From Setoptus koraiensis (taxonomy: Eukaryota > Arthropoda): 64,000 bases of DNA. Shown piece by piece: positions 35,453-45,450 of the stretch. Numbering within the stretch: the stretch's first letter is position 1; every line of letters begins with the position of its first letter. Where the stretch lies: assembly GCA_048013815.1 (NCBI GenBank), contig CM106585.1:10168001-10232000 (forward strand), in the 5' to 3' direction. A model generated the notes under the pieces. It saw nothing but the letters and a program-made list of their open reading frames with translations, had not been told where the DNA came from and did no database searches. Made by a program: the position numbers and the translations under genes.

Positions 35453-36911
35453 GGTGCCTAAGATTTTCCGTATTGTTGGTATGTTTGATGTGATTTTAGA
35501 TAAGAAATTAAGAATTGACTCGATTTTTCTCTTCCCATTCGCTCTCAATCTAAGGAGATACTCTCATAATAGATGCTGACCTATGTTAGCCTCACAATTT
35601 CTGTTATGCAGACTACTCACTTTCAAAGCTCCTCTTCTTGATCACAGTTTGTTTTATGAAAATTCTCAACAAAATCTCAATCTATTCCTATAAATTAAAT
35701 ATCTCTCTTGGGACTAATTTTCTTAGGATATTAGTCAAATAAGGTTCCGAGTTATTATATAATGTTGATGGAATTTATATTAGTGTGTGTCGGTTCGTGT
35801 ATGTGTGTATGTCGTGAAACAATTGTTCGAACAGGCACTACACTCAATAGAATATAAATTCAATTAATACTTGTTTCTTACTATATATTCTTGTGTAATC
35901 TCTGAAAAAAGGTAGCCGGCAACAGCAACCAAGACTAAACTATACGTTCTATTTAACTCAATCAAATCGATTCAGCAATTAAGATACACACAGTGTCACT
36001 AGTTATACTTGTAGATACAAATTGGTTGATTTGCCTGAAATGCAGTTAAAATGGATGCTATCAATTTACACACTTGAAATATGTTTTTTTCTGAGTGTAG
36101 TCCATAATCGATGATATAGTCTTGATTAGAATTTATTATTCGCACATAACATGTTAAATATTTGCCAACCACTCCCAATCTGTCTATATGTAATCACAAG
36201 TTACAGCAGCCATAAATACAAAATTTTACATACATTTGTTGCACTTGTTGATTGAACTCAATTTTATAGACCAGTCTTAAACAAACTCAAAACAAATTGA
36301 GGTGTAATTTAATATCAATTACGTTCTACGTTCTAGAGTGTAGCAAATTGATAGCGAATAAATTGTGCGATAACAAAATAATCCATCAATTGATTGAAAC
36401 TTGCAACTATTTGATGCCATTTCATTTAGCTGATCCGACGCTTCAAAATACTATTTCTTCAATCGGTTGCTACGAGACTTACTTTTATGTAACAGATTGA
36501 TAGCTGATTGATTGAGAGATCACACCATGTGAGATATTCGTATGTCAGACATGCCATATTGCAAGATGGATGATAGAAGAAGAATGTTTTTTCCTATGAG
36601 CAAACCAAAAACTAGCCAATTATAAACTACCCGACTAGTAACAACTCAACCTGATTAGCAAACCTCGGCTATTTGCTAGCCAATAATAGGCACTCAAATG
36701 AAAACTTGATTATCACTTTCCATAGTCCAACTTAGTGCCTCACAAGAATCTACTATTTTTTGTACTGAAATTAAAAAACTAGCCCTTTTATTGATTCTTG
36801 CCGGCAATATTGCCTTATCTTAGTCGTTTCTTGAATTCGGCGATCTCTATCTTCGAGTCCTCTATTTTATTTTACTTTATTTTACAGTTCGTCTGACTCA
36901 TCTTTTCTTTG
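35453..36911. other. upstream region of the silk gene and 3' flank of the membrane protein gene
   Basis: No gene is supported. A TATA-like sequence (TATATAAT on the minus strand, 35754-35761) lies about 300 bp upstream of the silk ATG and could be its promoter. A TTTATT near 36870 could be the polyadenylation signal of the gene at 36912. Confidence 0.4.
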
Positions 36912-38306
36912 TTATAAGTTGAGAAGTACTATTCTCTTCACAGTTGGTTTCCTCTTGGTAGCTTTGGATGGTTTTTTTTTGAATCGACCATAAATTGTCC
37001 TGGCAGGTTTTGGTTGCATGATATTATAATTAATATTTATCTGAGTCGGTCTTTTCGTTTTCTTGCTAGAAACTTCATTCATTGCCATTACTGGTGCGGC
37101 CTGACTGGGTTCATCCTCAGTCTTGTCATCCTGATAATATCTACTCCGCACGATCAGATAATACAGCAAGCATATCACAGCTACTGCGATGAAAAATAAT
37201 AGAAATATCAATCCTATGAGAAATAGATAGCTTCCATATTTACACGGAAGTTTAGCATCAGGACTCACTGGAATTGTCTCATTCAATCCTGAAAACTCAC
37301 ATATCGCATTGAGATTCTCTCGAAGATGCTCCGATGAATCAATCAAACGACATGTATTGTCGTTGGAACAATTGATGAAAAGACTTTTTGGTCCACTTTG
37401 TTCGAATCTGTATCCCACTTCGGCCATTCCTCTAATAGCATCACCTTCATTTTCATCGCTTAATGCTTTATTCAAGTCCATTTTTATCGTTATAGGACAA
37501 TTTTTGATTATCTGTTTGTGGTCATGTATCATTTTACTTAAATTTCCAACAAATTCGAATCCATTCACTCTGATTACTGTTTCTCCTACCTTAGGCAAAC
37601 CATCTCCACAGCAATAACCTTCACAAGGAAACTTGAAATGATCGTCTTGTATCATGAATTTTTGTTTGTTCGGGTACTGAATACCGAGTGTTCCATTATC
37701 GTTATAATTAAAACTAATTTCGAATGTTCGATTGGCATTCTTCGGAGGATTTATTAAAAAAAATCGACCTGGTGAGTTGCCCAATGAAATGTGCTCAGAG
37801 GTCATTGTATACAAAAGATTTTCATGGTCGCCTAAACTACTAAATAGTTTTGATGGTGACCAAGGGGCCTCATCTGAATTTTCTGGGAAGAGGCTTTCGG
37901 GGAAGTAATCGAGAATTTCTCCATAATAGATATAGTTGAATTCAGTCATATATGCTACGTTATTACTCTCGAAATAAAGCCTCGGTGATAAAAGGGTATT
38001 TATGATTGTACAATCAAATCTTCTCAGTTTTGCGAAGACACTAATGGTCACATCTATGGGTATTTTGGTTTCAGTTAACTTTAGTGTAAGACGATACCAA
38101 TCAAGGAATGAGCCACCAATTTGACAACCAAGTAACCGAACATCACCATCACGATTAATTTTGATGTGAGCAGCGTATTTCTTTGCGCTATCCAAAGGTT
38201 CACACATAGACACTGGCCCTACATCGCTCGGATACGAATTTGCATAGATTAGTCCAACTAATGAAAGGAGTATCGTGGTTCGGTGCCTCTGATGCAGGTA
38301 CCACAT
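36912..38306 (-). CDS. single-pass type I membrane protein, lineage-specific, 464 residues
   Basis: I do not recognise the ectodomain. The frame is uninterrupted. The N-terminus is a signal peptide (RTTILLSLVGLIYANSYPSD). The ectodomain of about 350 residues has several N-glycosylation sequons (NRTF, NGTL, NLSK, NETI) and a cysteine cluster PCEGYCCGDGLPKVGE. One hydrophobic span (YLFLIGLIFLLFFIAVAVIC) is followed by a basic tail rich in Lys, Arg and Gln with no catalytic domain. A receptor or adhesion role would fit, but nothing proves it. A TATA-like box is at 38471-38476. A decayed copy of its last third lies at 57734-58060, showing that this gene type has duplicated locally. Confidence 0.75.
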   Translation of the reverse strand: MWYLHQRHRTTILLSLVGLIYANSYPSDVGPVSMCEPLDSAKKYAAHIKINRDGDVRLLGCQIGGSFLDWYRLTLKLTETKIPIDVTISVFAKLRRFDCTIINTLLSPRLYFESNNVAYMTEFNYIYYGEILDYFPESLFPENSDEAPWSPSKLFSSLGDHENLLYTMTSEHISLGNSPGRFFLINPPKNANRTFEISFNYNDNGTLGIQYPNKQKFMIQDDHFKFPCEGYCCGDGLPKVGETVIRVNGFEFVGNLSKMIHDHKQIIKNCPITIKMDLNKALSDENEGDAIRGMAEVGYRFEQSGPKSLFINCSNDNTCRLIDSSEHLRENLNAICEFSGLNETIPVSPDAKLPCKYGSYLFLIGLIFLLFFIAVAVICLLYYLIVRSRYYQDDKTEDEPSQAAPVMAMNEVSSKKTKRPTQININYNIMQPKPARTIYGRFKKKPSKATKRKPTVKRIVLLNL

Positions 38307-38470
38307 TCCAATATTGGCTTTTCTCTCGCGTTATCTTATCTTAGTATGTATTGTCAACATAACTCAGCAACAGCATCATCGTATCTACCTGCTGGCCTAA
38401 CACGATTATCTACTTGAATCTCACTTCGTCGCTCACCACCCTCCACTCACGTTGTCTTCCGTGGGATACA

Positions 38471-38476
38471 TTTATA
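38471..38476 (-). promoter_or_regulatory. TATA-like box of the membrane protein gene
   Basis: TATAAA on the minus strand, about 165 bp upstream of the ATG at 38306. Confidence 0.4.
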
Positions 38477-39280
38477 ATCGGGTGAGGGTGATGCATAAAC
38501 GATTCAATAGAACAAACATGAATCATTAATAAAAAAACATGAACAAATGAGCACGTAGAGCGAGCGATAGCAGATGCTTATGTTTGGATCGTGTGATCGT
38601 TGCTTTCGTGCATGTCAGAAGACATAAAAAAATCATTGCTGCAATTTCGTCTATCGCTCCTCGTGAAAGCCAGTCATTGCAACCGAATTTTTACATTATG
38701 ATAAAAACCTGGCTGATGGAAACATACTGACTACTCCAATACCCATGGGTACTAAACGAATCGAAAATCAAAAAATACAATTCATATTCAGCCGTGCTAT
38801 TCATAGCCTATTCTTATGAGTCCAAGTAACCTCGAAAAAAGTCGATTTGCGAATATCTCCGTATAGAAGCATTTTTTCTATCTCTACCAAAAAAAATTCT
38901 TTTCATTGCGTTTGCGAGATATTGAAGTGTATTTTTGCGAGGATGAGGTGACAAAGATCTATTATATGTATATTGGCTTTATTGTTGGTCCTAAGTTTAT
39001 GCAACTCAGTGAGTGGCTCGCATGAGCACTGAAATGGTTCTCTAGCATGCGATGAACTGCATTACATGAGTGTGAAGAACTAGTGAAATTTTCATTGTTA
39101 GATTAAAAATAGATTCTGTCTCTAAGGAGGACACTCTGTACATGTACTCATCTCGATGTACGATGAATCATCGCCGAACTTATTCACAGATATTTTGGCA
39201 TATTTGAAATTCGGTGCACCAGCTCGATTGTCGTAGAGCCAATAATTAATAACTTTTTGAATCATTATTATTGACTCATC
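38477..39280. other. divergent intergenic region, no gene seen
   Basis: Only short frames. It separates the minus-strand membrane protein gene from the plus-strand His/Glu/Lys-rich gene. Confidence 0.45.
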
Positions 39281-39970
39281 ATGAAATCGATTGTATTTTT
39301 GTTAATTGTCCTTGTGACAGTACAAATTGTCTCTAATGGGCCGTCTGGCGTTTCGGCGGGAGTCGGTACTAAATTAAAAAATAAGCTTCTCTCCTGTATC
39401 CATCCTAAGGCGAATGATGAGAAAGAAGAAAAACACGAAAAGCACGAAAAACCCGTCGACCCCTATAACCCGGAAAAAGAGCACAAGTTTGAGAAAGAAC
39501 ATGAAAAAGAGCATGATGTTGAGAAAGAACATGAAAAAGAGCATCATGTAGAGAAAGAACATGAAAAAGAACGTGAGGAGAGCCATCGGTATCACGAGGA
39601 TAAATACACCGATAATTTGTATTACGATGATCATCATCATGATCATCATGATGATCATTATGATGATCATCATGATGAACCTCATCACCACGATGAGTTC
39701 TCTCGTCATGAAGAAGAAGAATACAGACACGACAAATACGAAGATGAAAGAGAGTACGAACTAGAGAAGGAATTGAGGAGGGAGCGCGAAGAGAATCATG
39801 AGCTAAAAGAAGATCTTGAGCGAGAGCATGAACTCAGAGAAAGAGAGGAAGAATATGGATCAGGTCGTAGAAGCGAAAGAGAGGAACGATATGAAGAACA
39901 TGGTTCAAGTCGTAGAGGCGAAAGAGAGGAACGACATGAAGAATCCGACTCCGATTCAGACGACGACTAA
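39281..39970 (+). CDS. secreted His/Glu/Lys-rich repetitive protein, 229 residues
   Basis: Opens with a signal peptide (MKSIVFLLIVLVTVQIVSNG) followed by a short region with one cysteine (LLSCIHPKAND). The rest is charged low complexity. An EKEHEKEH motif is repeated several times (from about residue 70). A block of alternating Asp and His follows (DDHHHDHHDDHYDDHHDE), then a Glu/Arg coiled-coil-like stretch, then duplicated GSGRRSEREER-type units, and the protein ends in an Asp run. The His-Asp block could bind metal ions; that is inference from composition. No enzyme domain is present. A string of AATAAA hexamers at 40126-40140 provides a good 3' end. It lies between the membrane protein gene and another small secreted gene. 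Confidence 0.8.
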   Translation: MKSIVFLLIVLVTVQIVSNGPSGVSAGVGTKLKNKLLSCIHPKANDEKEEKHEKHEKPVDPYNPEKEHKFEKEHEKEHDVEKEHEKEHHVEKEHEKEREESHRYHEDKYTDNLYYDDHHHDHHDDHYDDHHDEPHHHDEFSRHEEEEYRHDKYEDEREYELEKELRREREENHELKEDLEREHELREREEEYGSGRRSEREERYEEHGSSRRGEREERHEESDSDSDDD

Positions 39971-40130
39971 ACAACGATCATTGGCCAGCAAAATAAAGGC
40001 ATGTTCTCTTGACGGAAATAAATAGCTATGGAGGATACTGTTCTTACATCTATGGGACTGATTGAAAGGAGACGAATTCCAGTTCGCTATACACATTGTC
40101 ATGCTACGGTTGTCTAACCAAGATAAATAA

Positions 40131-40136
40131 AATAAA
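40131..40136 (+). terminator. candidate polyadenylation signal of the His/Glu/Lys-rich gene
   Basis: Overlapping AATAAA copies, about 160 bp after the stop at 39970. Confidence 0.6.
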
Positions 40137-40140
40137 ATAA

Positions 40141-41331
40141 ACAAGCTCATTAATTAGTCTGCAATGTTCAGCATGATATGCCGTTCGACAGATTAGAGTT
40201 TCGATGGCAATAAGTAACTCACTTAGTAGCTCACAGTAATTGATACTGTGTCAGAAAAATCAAAGTAATGGTCATAATCAACTGGACTGGTCTTTCGTGA
40301 TTAGATCAACGAACATAATTTTCGGGAAATAAGAGGGAACTTTTTCATATGAATATATGTAATTGTAGATTGGATTGCGTATGATGACGCGCACACATTG
40401 ATAGCGGTTTGGATGATTGTCGTTGGTTCGTTTTCTCAGAGATCAATCCGGACCTGCATCATTGTATCTGATCAATTTTTAAGCGATGGCTTTTCTTTTC
40501 AGTTCGACCAAAATATCTTCATTTGTTAAATCGGCATTCCCATATCTGTTGCCATCCTTCCTAGTAAGAAAATTGCTTATGGTCAGCTCAAATGGTTGAT
40601 CTCCGAGAACTTCCAGAAATCTTTTTCAATTGAACAAAAACTATCGTATCATCATTATCTAGATTTCTCCTGAACGTGGATGAATCCTTGGTTTCCTTAA
40701 TGCAGCTTATTGAATAGTCGATACTTGGTTTTGATAAGTCCTGTTAGCGTTTTACTTGTTTCATGAACATTGACATGATGTAGGTAAAATTGTTGAGAAG
40801 TTAATCTTCGGCACCAAATAGACCATTGAAGGACATGATGGTTCATCTAGGTGAAAAAATCCAAAAGAGTCAATGAAGATAAAGATCTATTAAAATACTT
40901 TTTATGGCCAAAGGTTATAAATTATAGGTCAATCAAAACATACTGGATTTTCTGATTATTCGCGAGTTGGTTTTTGAAAGAATTCCCTCAAAGTATGACA
41001 GTAGGGTTCTTATCTTCTATGCACTAGTATCATGGTGGATATCCCAAATGCAAAACAACGTTTATCGTTCGAGGTAGATTCAGTCAGTGCGGTTCCAAGG
41101 ATATTCGCCGCCATGAATAGACCAAGATTTATTTATTCCCATTTAGCCTTTCTTGTGCTGGTCAACCTATCTAAGTATGACTGCTTTGATAAATTTCCAC
41201 TCAACCAAACATCAGAATTAACGATTCAGAAAGAGTAGAAAATGAAGCCAGAAGATACCGTCAGGAAATATTATATCAAAATGAAACAACATTGTTGATC
41301 ACAAGGCGTCTCTTATGTTATTGTTTATGTT
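40141..41331. other. intergenic; possible remnant of a small secreted protein gene
   Basis: No gene is firm. A frame with an ATG near 41113 begins with a signal-peptide-like stretch (FIYSHLAFLVLVNL) and contains two cysteine-free segments around a single Cys, but stops after about 40 residues. An overlapping plus-one frame stays open further. This could be a pseudogene or a small exon. I do not call it. Confidence 0.3.
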
Positions 41332-41853
41332 TCATTGTACACAAGTCTCATTTGGGTAAAACGTTTCAAGTTGATCGCACAAATCATTGTATTGATTAGT
41401 TAATAAATCGATATTGCTGTATGATGGATATGTTATCCCGCGTTTGTTCGTGACGTCTCCGGAATCTATGATTCTATGAAATTGGGTGACCTTTTCTTTG
41501 GCCTCTTTCAACCAAAGTTCCTGTTCAACCATTTTTTGATTGTATAATAAAATCAATTGATGTTGGATTTTTCCAGGGTTTTGAAAACGCTGAAAAAATG
41601 GTAAATCAGGGACTCTTTCAGTGCCCGAATCTTTTATTTGTTCTATATAATAAGATAGTTCGTATGTTGGACAATTATCCTCAGCGTAGGTCAGCAATTC
41701 TACGCTGGCAAATTTCAGAGATCGTATTTTTCTGATCGTGGTTGCATCGCAGCGCTTAAATCCGCTCATTGCCATATTATCGATTTTTATGAGTTGGCCT
41801 AGCGATGTTCCGACCACTAAACTTAGAACCATTGCTCGTAAATAGATCATCTT
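41332..41853 (-). CDS. small secreted protein, unassigned, 173 residues
   Basis: The chosen start is the ATG at 41853, which opens with a signal peptide (MIYLRAMVLSLVVGTSLGQ). An upstream Met at 41901 adds 16 polar residues and is less likely. The mature chain has four cysteines (KRCDATT, DNCPTY, DLCDQL, ETCVQ), a mostly helical look and one sequon near the C-terminus (PNETC). It resembles the family A proteins in general design but I could not align it convincingly with them. A TATA-like box (42004-42011) lies about 150 bp upstream. Function unknown. Confidence 0.65.
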   Translation of the reverse strand, partial: KMIYLRAMVLSLVVGTSLGQLIKIDNMAMSGFKRCDATTIRKIRSLKFASVELLTYAEDNCPTYELSYYIEQIKDSGTERVPDLPFFQRFQNPGKIQHQLILLYNQKMVEQELWLKEAKEKVTQFHRIIDSGDVTNKRGITYPSYSNIDLLTNQYNDLCDQLETFYPNETCVQ

Positions 41854-42003
41854 ATTATAATTGTTTGCTTGTTGGATTTGAAAGTACAATTTGACATTCA
41901 ATATCAGTCAGATCAGTTCATCCCTTCACGCTACATCTAATGTCATTGAAGCCCAGTTATCACAGCTTTGGTTTACCAAAAGCACCGAGCTTTGGCAAGT
42001 TTC

Positions 42004-42011
42004 TATATATA
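42004..42011 (-). promoter_or_regulatory. TATA-like box of the 173-residue secreted protein gene
   Basis: TATATATA, about 151 bp upstream of the chosen ATG at 41853, the same spacing as in several neighbours. Confidence 0.35.
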
Positions 42012-42928
42012 ACTTGCCTCGTGTGCATACCAATTTATCAACAATGACGATCAACTGTGGGGTGCTCGGGATAGGACGCCTTTTCATCTCGTTTGTGAAA
42101 TCCAAGGTTCCTAGGTTATATGAGGCATAGTCGATAGCAAGGACAGGCTCTGAGGTTTAGCGTCGATTTTCTGTAAACAAAGCGGGGTGATTGTCATAGA
42201 ATATGGATTGACAAATCAATGCAACCATATTAGGCGTGAGAAAACGTACTAGAGTTCGGAAGGCCGATCAAGCAAAAGATCTCTGCTTTCGGGCAATCTC
42301 CGAAATATTCGGTTGTCCCACTATACGCAGGATTAGCTTTAGTCTCGAATGGCTCACGCATTTATCTCAGAAATTCAGACGTTGATGCCACTAAAGAGTA
42401 ATCAATTGGTGCTAACAGGATCTTTTCATAAAAGAAATAATTGCTCTACGTGGCTGGAAGCGACCGTTATAGAATAATAACATGGCACGGTCAAAACATC
42501 TGAGTACAGATTCAGATAGCTGTACATTATTTCAAGCTATCTAGAATTGTGAAATGCTGGCCATTTCTAAGCATGCTCAATTGTGCACCGATTTTTAAGT
42601 TGCCAACCACCACTGACAAGAGTGCTTAGTCAGAAGAAATTGTAATTAAACAGACTGTAAAATTAATTGCTATCATGATATATCGTATTGCTAATGCTCC
42701 ATCGCTTGTGCTGTACATTATGTAATGAATATTGAGTCTTTCTGTCAGTCATTCAAACCATTTTCTGGGCCTAACGATTAATCAGCTTGCTACTCTTTGA
42801 ACCTAATCAAAATTGCACTACATCACGAACATTTTCATGATAAGAACCAATCAAGAACCAGTTAGACTGGCATGCCACTTGTTTTATCTTAGAAAAATTG
42901 ACTTTGTCTACGATTGTCTACGACCAAA
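42012..42928. other. intergenic, no gene seen
   Basis: Divergent region between the small secreted gene and the P450. No coding frame and no clear repeat was found. Confidence 0.45.
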
Positions 42929-44601
42929 ATGTCATCCCTGTTGGCCTTCTCAAACATTCTTGAGATAAATAACTTTCTGAAGCAAAATTTGTTGATGAAA
43001 ATACTGATAAGCATTGCAACTGTTTGTTTTCTTGGTACAGTACATTTTCTACTGAAACGATACAAGAGGTTGCAATTGTTCAAAAATTTGGGGATACCAA
43101 CGCCAAAAATCAATCTGATAAATGGAAACCTCAGCGAATATATTGAGAATCCTGCCTATTTCGAAACAAATGCAAGATGGGTGAAAGAATTAGGACCGTT
43201 GCATGGCTTTTATTTAGGGGATATGGCCGTTCTACAAGTGAGCCATCCAAGCATTATCAAACAAGTTTTTCAAGATAGGCAAACATTACCGGCGGATAGA
43301 ATTCAGGCAATGACCAAGGAAATAAATTCTGGTATTTTGTTTGTCAAGGATCCTAGATGGAGGACCATGCGCAAGACCATTCAGCCCACATTCAGGTGAG
43401 ATTCAATAAATACTGGTTTGATGTATATTGTTCAATTGTTTCACGCCTATCAAATCTTATACCTTTTCTCGATCCGTCCAATCTTATCGAATGCAGCCGG
43501 TTCAAGATTCAGGATGTGGAATGTGACGCATTAATTGAACAAACTCTCACTAAGATGATGAATTATCTTGAAAAGAAAAGCAAAATTCACAACAGAGCAC
43601 CGTTCGAGATCGACATTATTGGTCTGATGGAGTCAACAACCCTCAATCTGGTATCAGTGCTAGCATTCAACATAACGAATAGAGATGTAAGCGAAGCGGA
43701 TGTGCATGTTGAAAAATTTGAGGAGTTCCTAGCCCGATCCAGATACGAGGGCATCACCGGGTGGTCGATGAGCTTTCCCATCTTACTAACCATTATAAGA
43801 TTTATATTGCAGCACATAACTATGGGCCGATTCTTGAATAATTTAATCACTCATGCAGAGGAAAAAATTGACCAAGGTCTAAAAGAAATCATGAATAATA
43901 CAAGAAGCCCAGATAAGAATAGACATACATTATTGGATTCAATGATAGAGATGCACCACGATGGCCATTTAACTCGTCTTGAGGTTGTAGGGAACGTCGT
44001 GGGGGTATTGATTGCCGGTTACGACACTACAAGCAGCACACTTTCGAGTTTATTTTGGTTACTCGCAAAGCATCGCGAAATTCAAGACAGATTGCGCAAA
44101 GAACTTATAGAATATGGATCAGAAAGTGTGTGGCTAGAGTCATTGATACACGAAACTATGAGGTTGTATCCGGTTGCTGTTACATTCACATCTAGAATAT
44201 TCCAGCAAGATATCGAGCTTGATGTCACAGGGATATTGGATAGTGGCAAAACTAAACTGATGATACCCAAAGGTGTTGTTTTTGTTTATAATGCCTGGGT
44301 GAACAACAGGGATCCCAAGGTTTGGGACAATCCAAACGAATTTATTCCCGAACGTTTCATTGACCCTCAAACTGAGACAATTGATAAGAAATTGGTCGCC
44401 TCGTTGGCCGCTTTTGGTTTCGGTAGGCACATTTGCTTGGGTCAAAACTTGGCCTTCCTAGAAATGAAGACCATCATAACTAAAATTATTCTGTCATACA
44501 GGCTCAAATTGATATCTCCAGACGAGCTCAGATTGGTATCAAAGGCGAAGGTTTTGTCGAAATCAAGAGACAAAATAAAGCTCTATTTCGAACAGATTTG
44601 A
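42929..44601 (+). CDS. cytochrome P450 monooxygenase
   Basis: A haem-thiolate monooxygenase, expected at the ER membrane and acting on lipids or foreign compounds. Two exons, 42929-43395 and 43497-44601, give 523 residues. The 101-bp intron (GTGAGA to ATGCAG, phase 2) restores the family motif PTFSRFKIQ across the junction, which settles its position. The N-terminal anchor is around ILISIATVCFLGTVHFLL. Helix C WRTMRKTIQP, the I-helix oxygen-binding motif AGYDTTSS, the K-helix ExxR in HETMRLYP, the PERF region (NEFIPERFIDP) and the haem loop FGFGRHICLG, with Cys469 as the iron ligand, are all present. It looks complete and functional. The clan is uncertain (CYP3- or CYP4-like by eye), so no CYP number is given. 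Confidence 0.93.
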
Positions 44602-44712
44602 TCGTATCGGGAGCCATTTACCGACCGGATGTACCCGAAATGAACTGTGAATTATCAGTGATGAGTGCTCGCATCGGCATGATGCATACTTCTTGTGTAG
44701 AGTGTTTTTGAA

Positions 44713-44991
44713 TTATTTATTGCTAAATTTAAAACATGAACAAGTTTTCCATTTATAAAGGCCCAGAAATGAATGATCTTCAACCATTCCAAACTCAAAC
44801 AATTTCCCCTTGCAACATCCTTGACACAATGTATTTTGTTCTTCTGCCGGTAGATAGGATTCATTTGTAGCCACTTGATCGCAAATTTTGTCATCTCTCA
44901 GCAGGAGCGCCGATTGGCTGAGCTGTATGTTGAATGCCATCGTACAAAATCCAAAAAGACAAAACCATAAGAGTGGTGATAAGCTCGACAT
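44713..44991 (-). CDS. small cysteine-rich secreted protein, 92 residues
   Basis: Not recognised. The N-terminus is a signal peptide (LSPLLWFCLFGFCTMAFNI). The mature peptide of about 65 residues has six cysteines in the order KICDQV, LCQGCCKG, KTCSCF, a density that suggests disulfide bonding. It is convergent with the P450 gene, with 111 bp between stop codons. Short secreted cysteine-rich proteins of this kind can be saliva components, defence peptides or matrix proteins, and the sequence does not tell which. It may have a further exon. Confidence 0.6.
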   Translation of the reverse strand: MSSLSPLLWFCLFGFCTMAFNIQLSQSALLLRDDKICDQVATNESYLPAEEQNTLCQGCCKGKLFEFGMVEDHSFLGLYKWKTCSCFKFSNK

Positions 44992-45450
44992 GCTTCTACC
45001 TTGACCAATGCGTTAACAATTGATTTAATTGAAAAAAATTCAGATGTTTCTTTATCATGTGTGTTTCTATCTGGTCCCAGTGAAACTATTTTTTGTGTAT
45101 TTATTCAGTCTCACTCAGTCGGCCCATGTCGAGAAGTTCCGGCTAAAAAAAAGTAGGCTATAAATAGAATTCAATGGTAGAAATGTCGATTCACTCGGAA
45201 CGCATAAAAACGCACAAACATGTTTTGGGATCTTAAATTGAGTAGAGTTAATTCTTATGAAAATAAATCTTCTTGCATAAAAAAGAGCTTTCATTTTTAT
45301 CTCTTTAATATACACACACACTCATTCTATTCGTTTGTTTTTTGTTGTTGTTGTCGTTGCTGTGTTTCGATTTCATTACGATAATCGATGACGATTTGAT
45401 AAAACGTGTTGCCATGACAGAGTTGCGTCATAATATCATCGTTTTATGCC

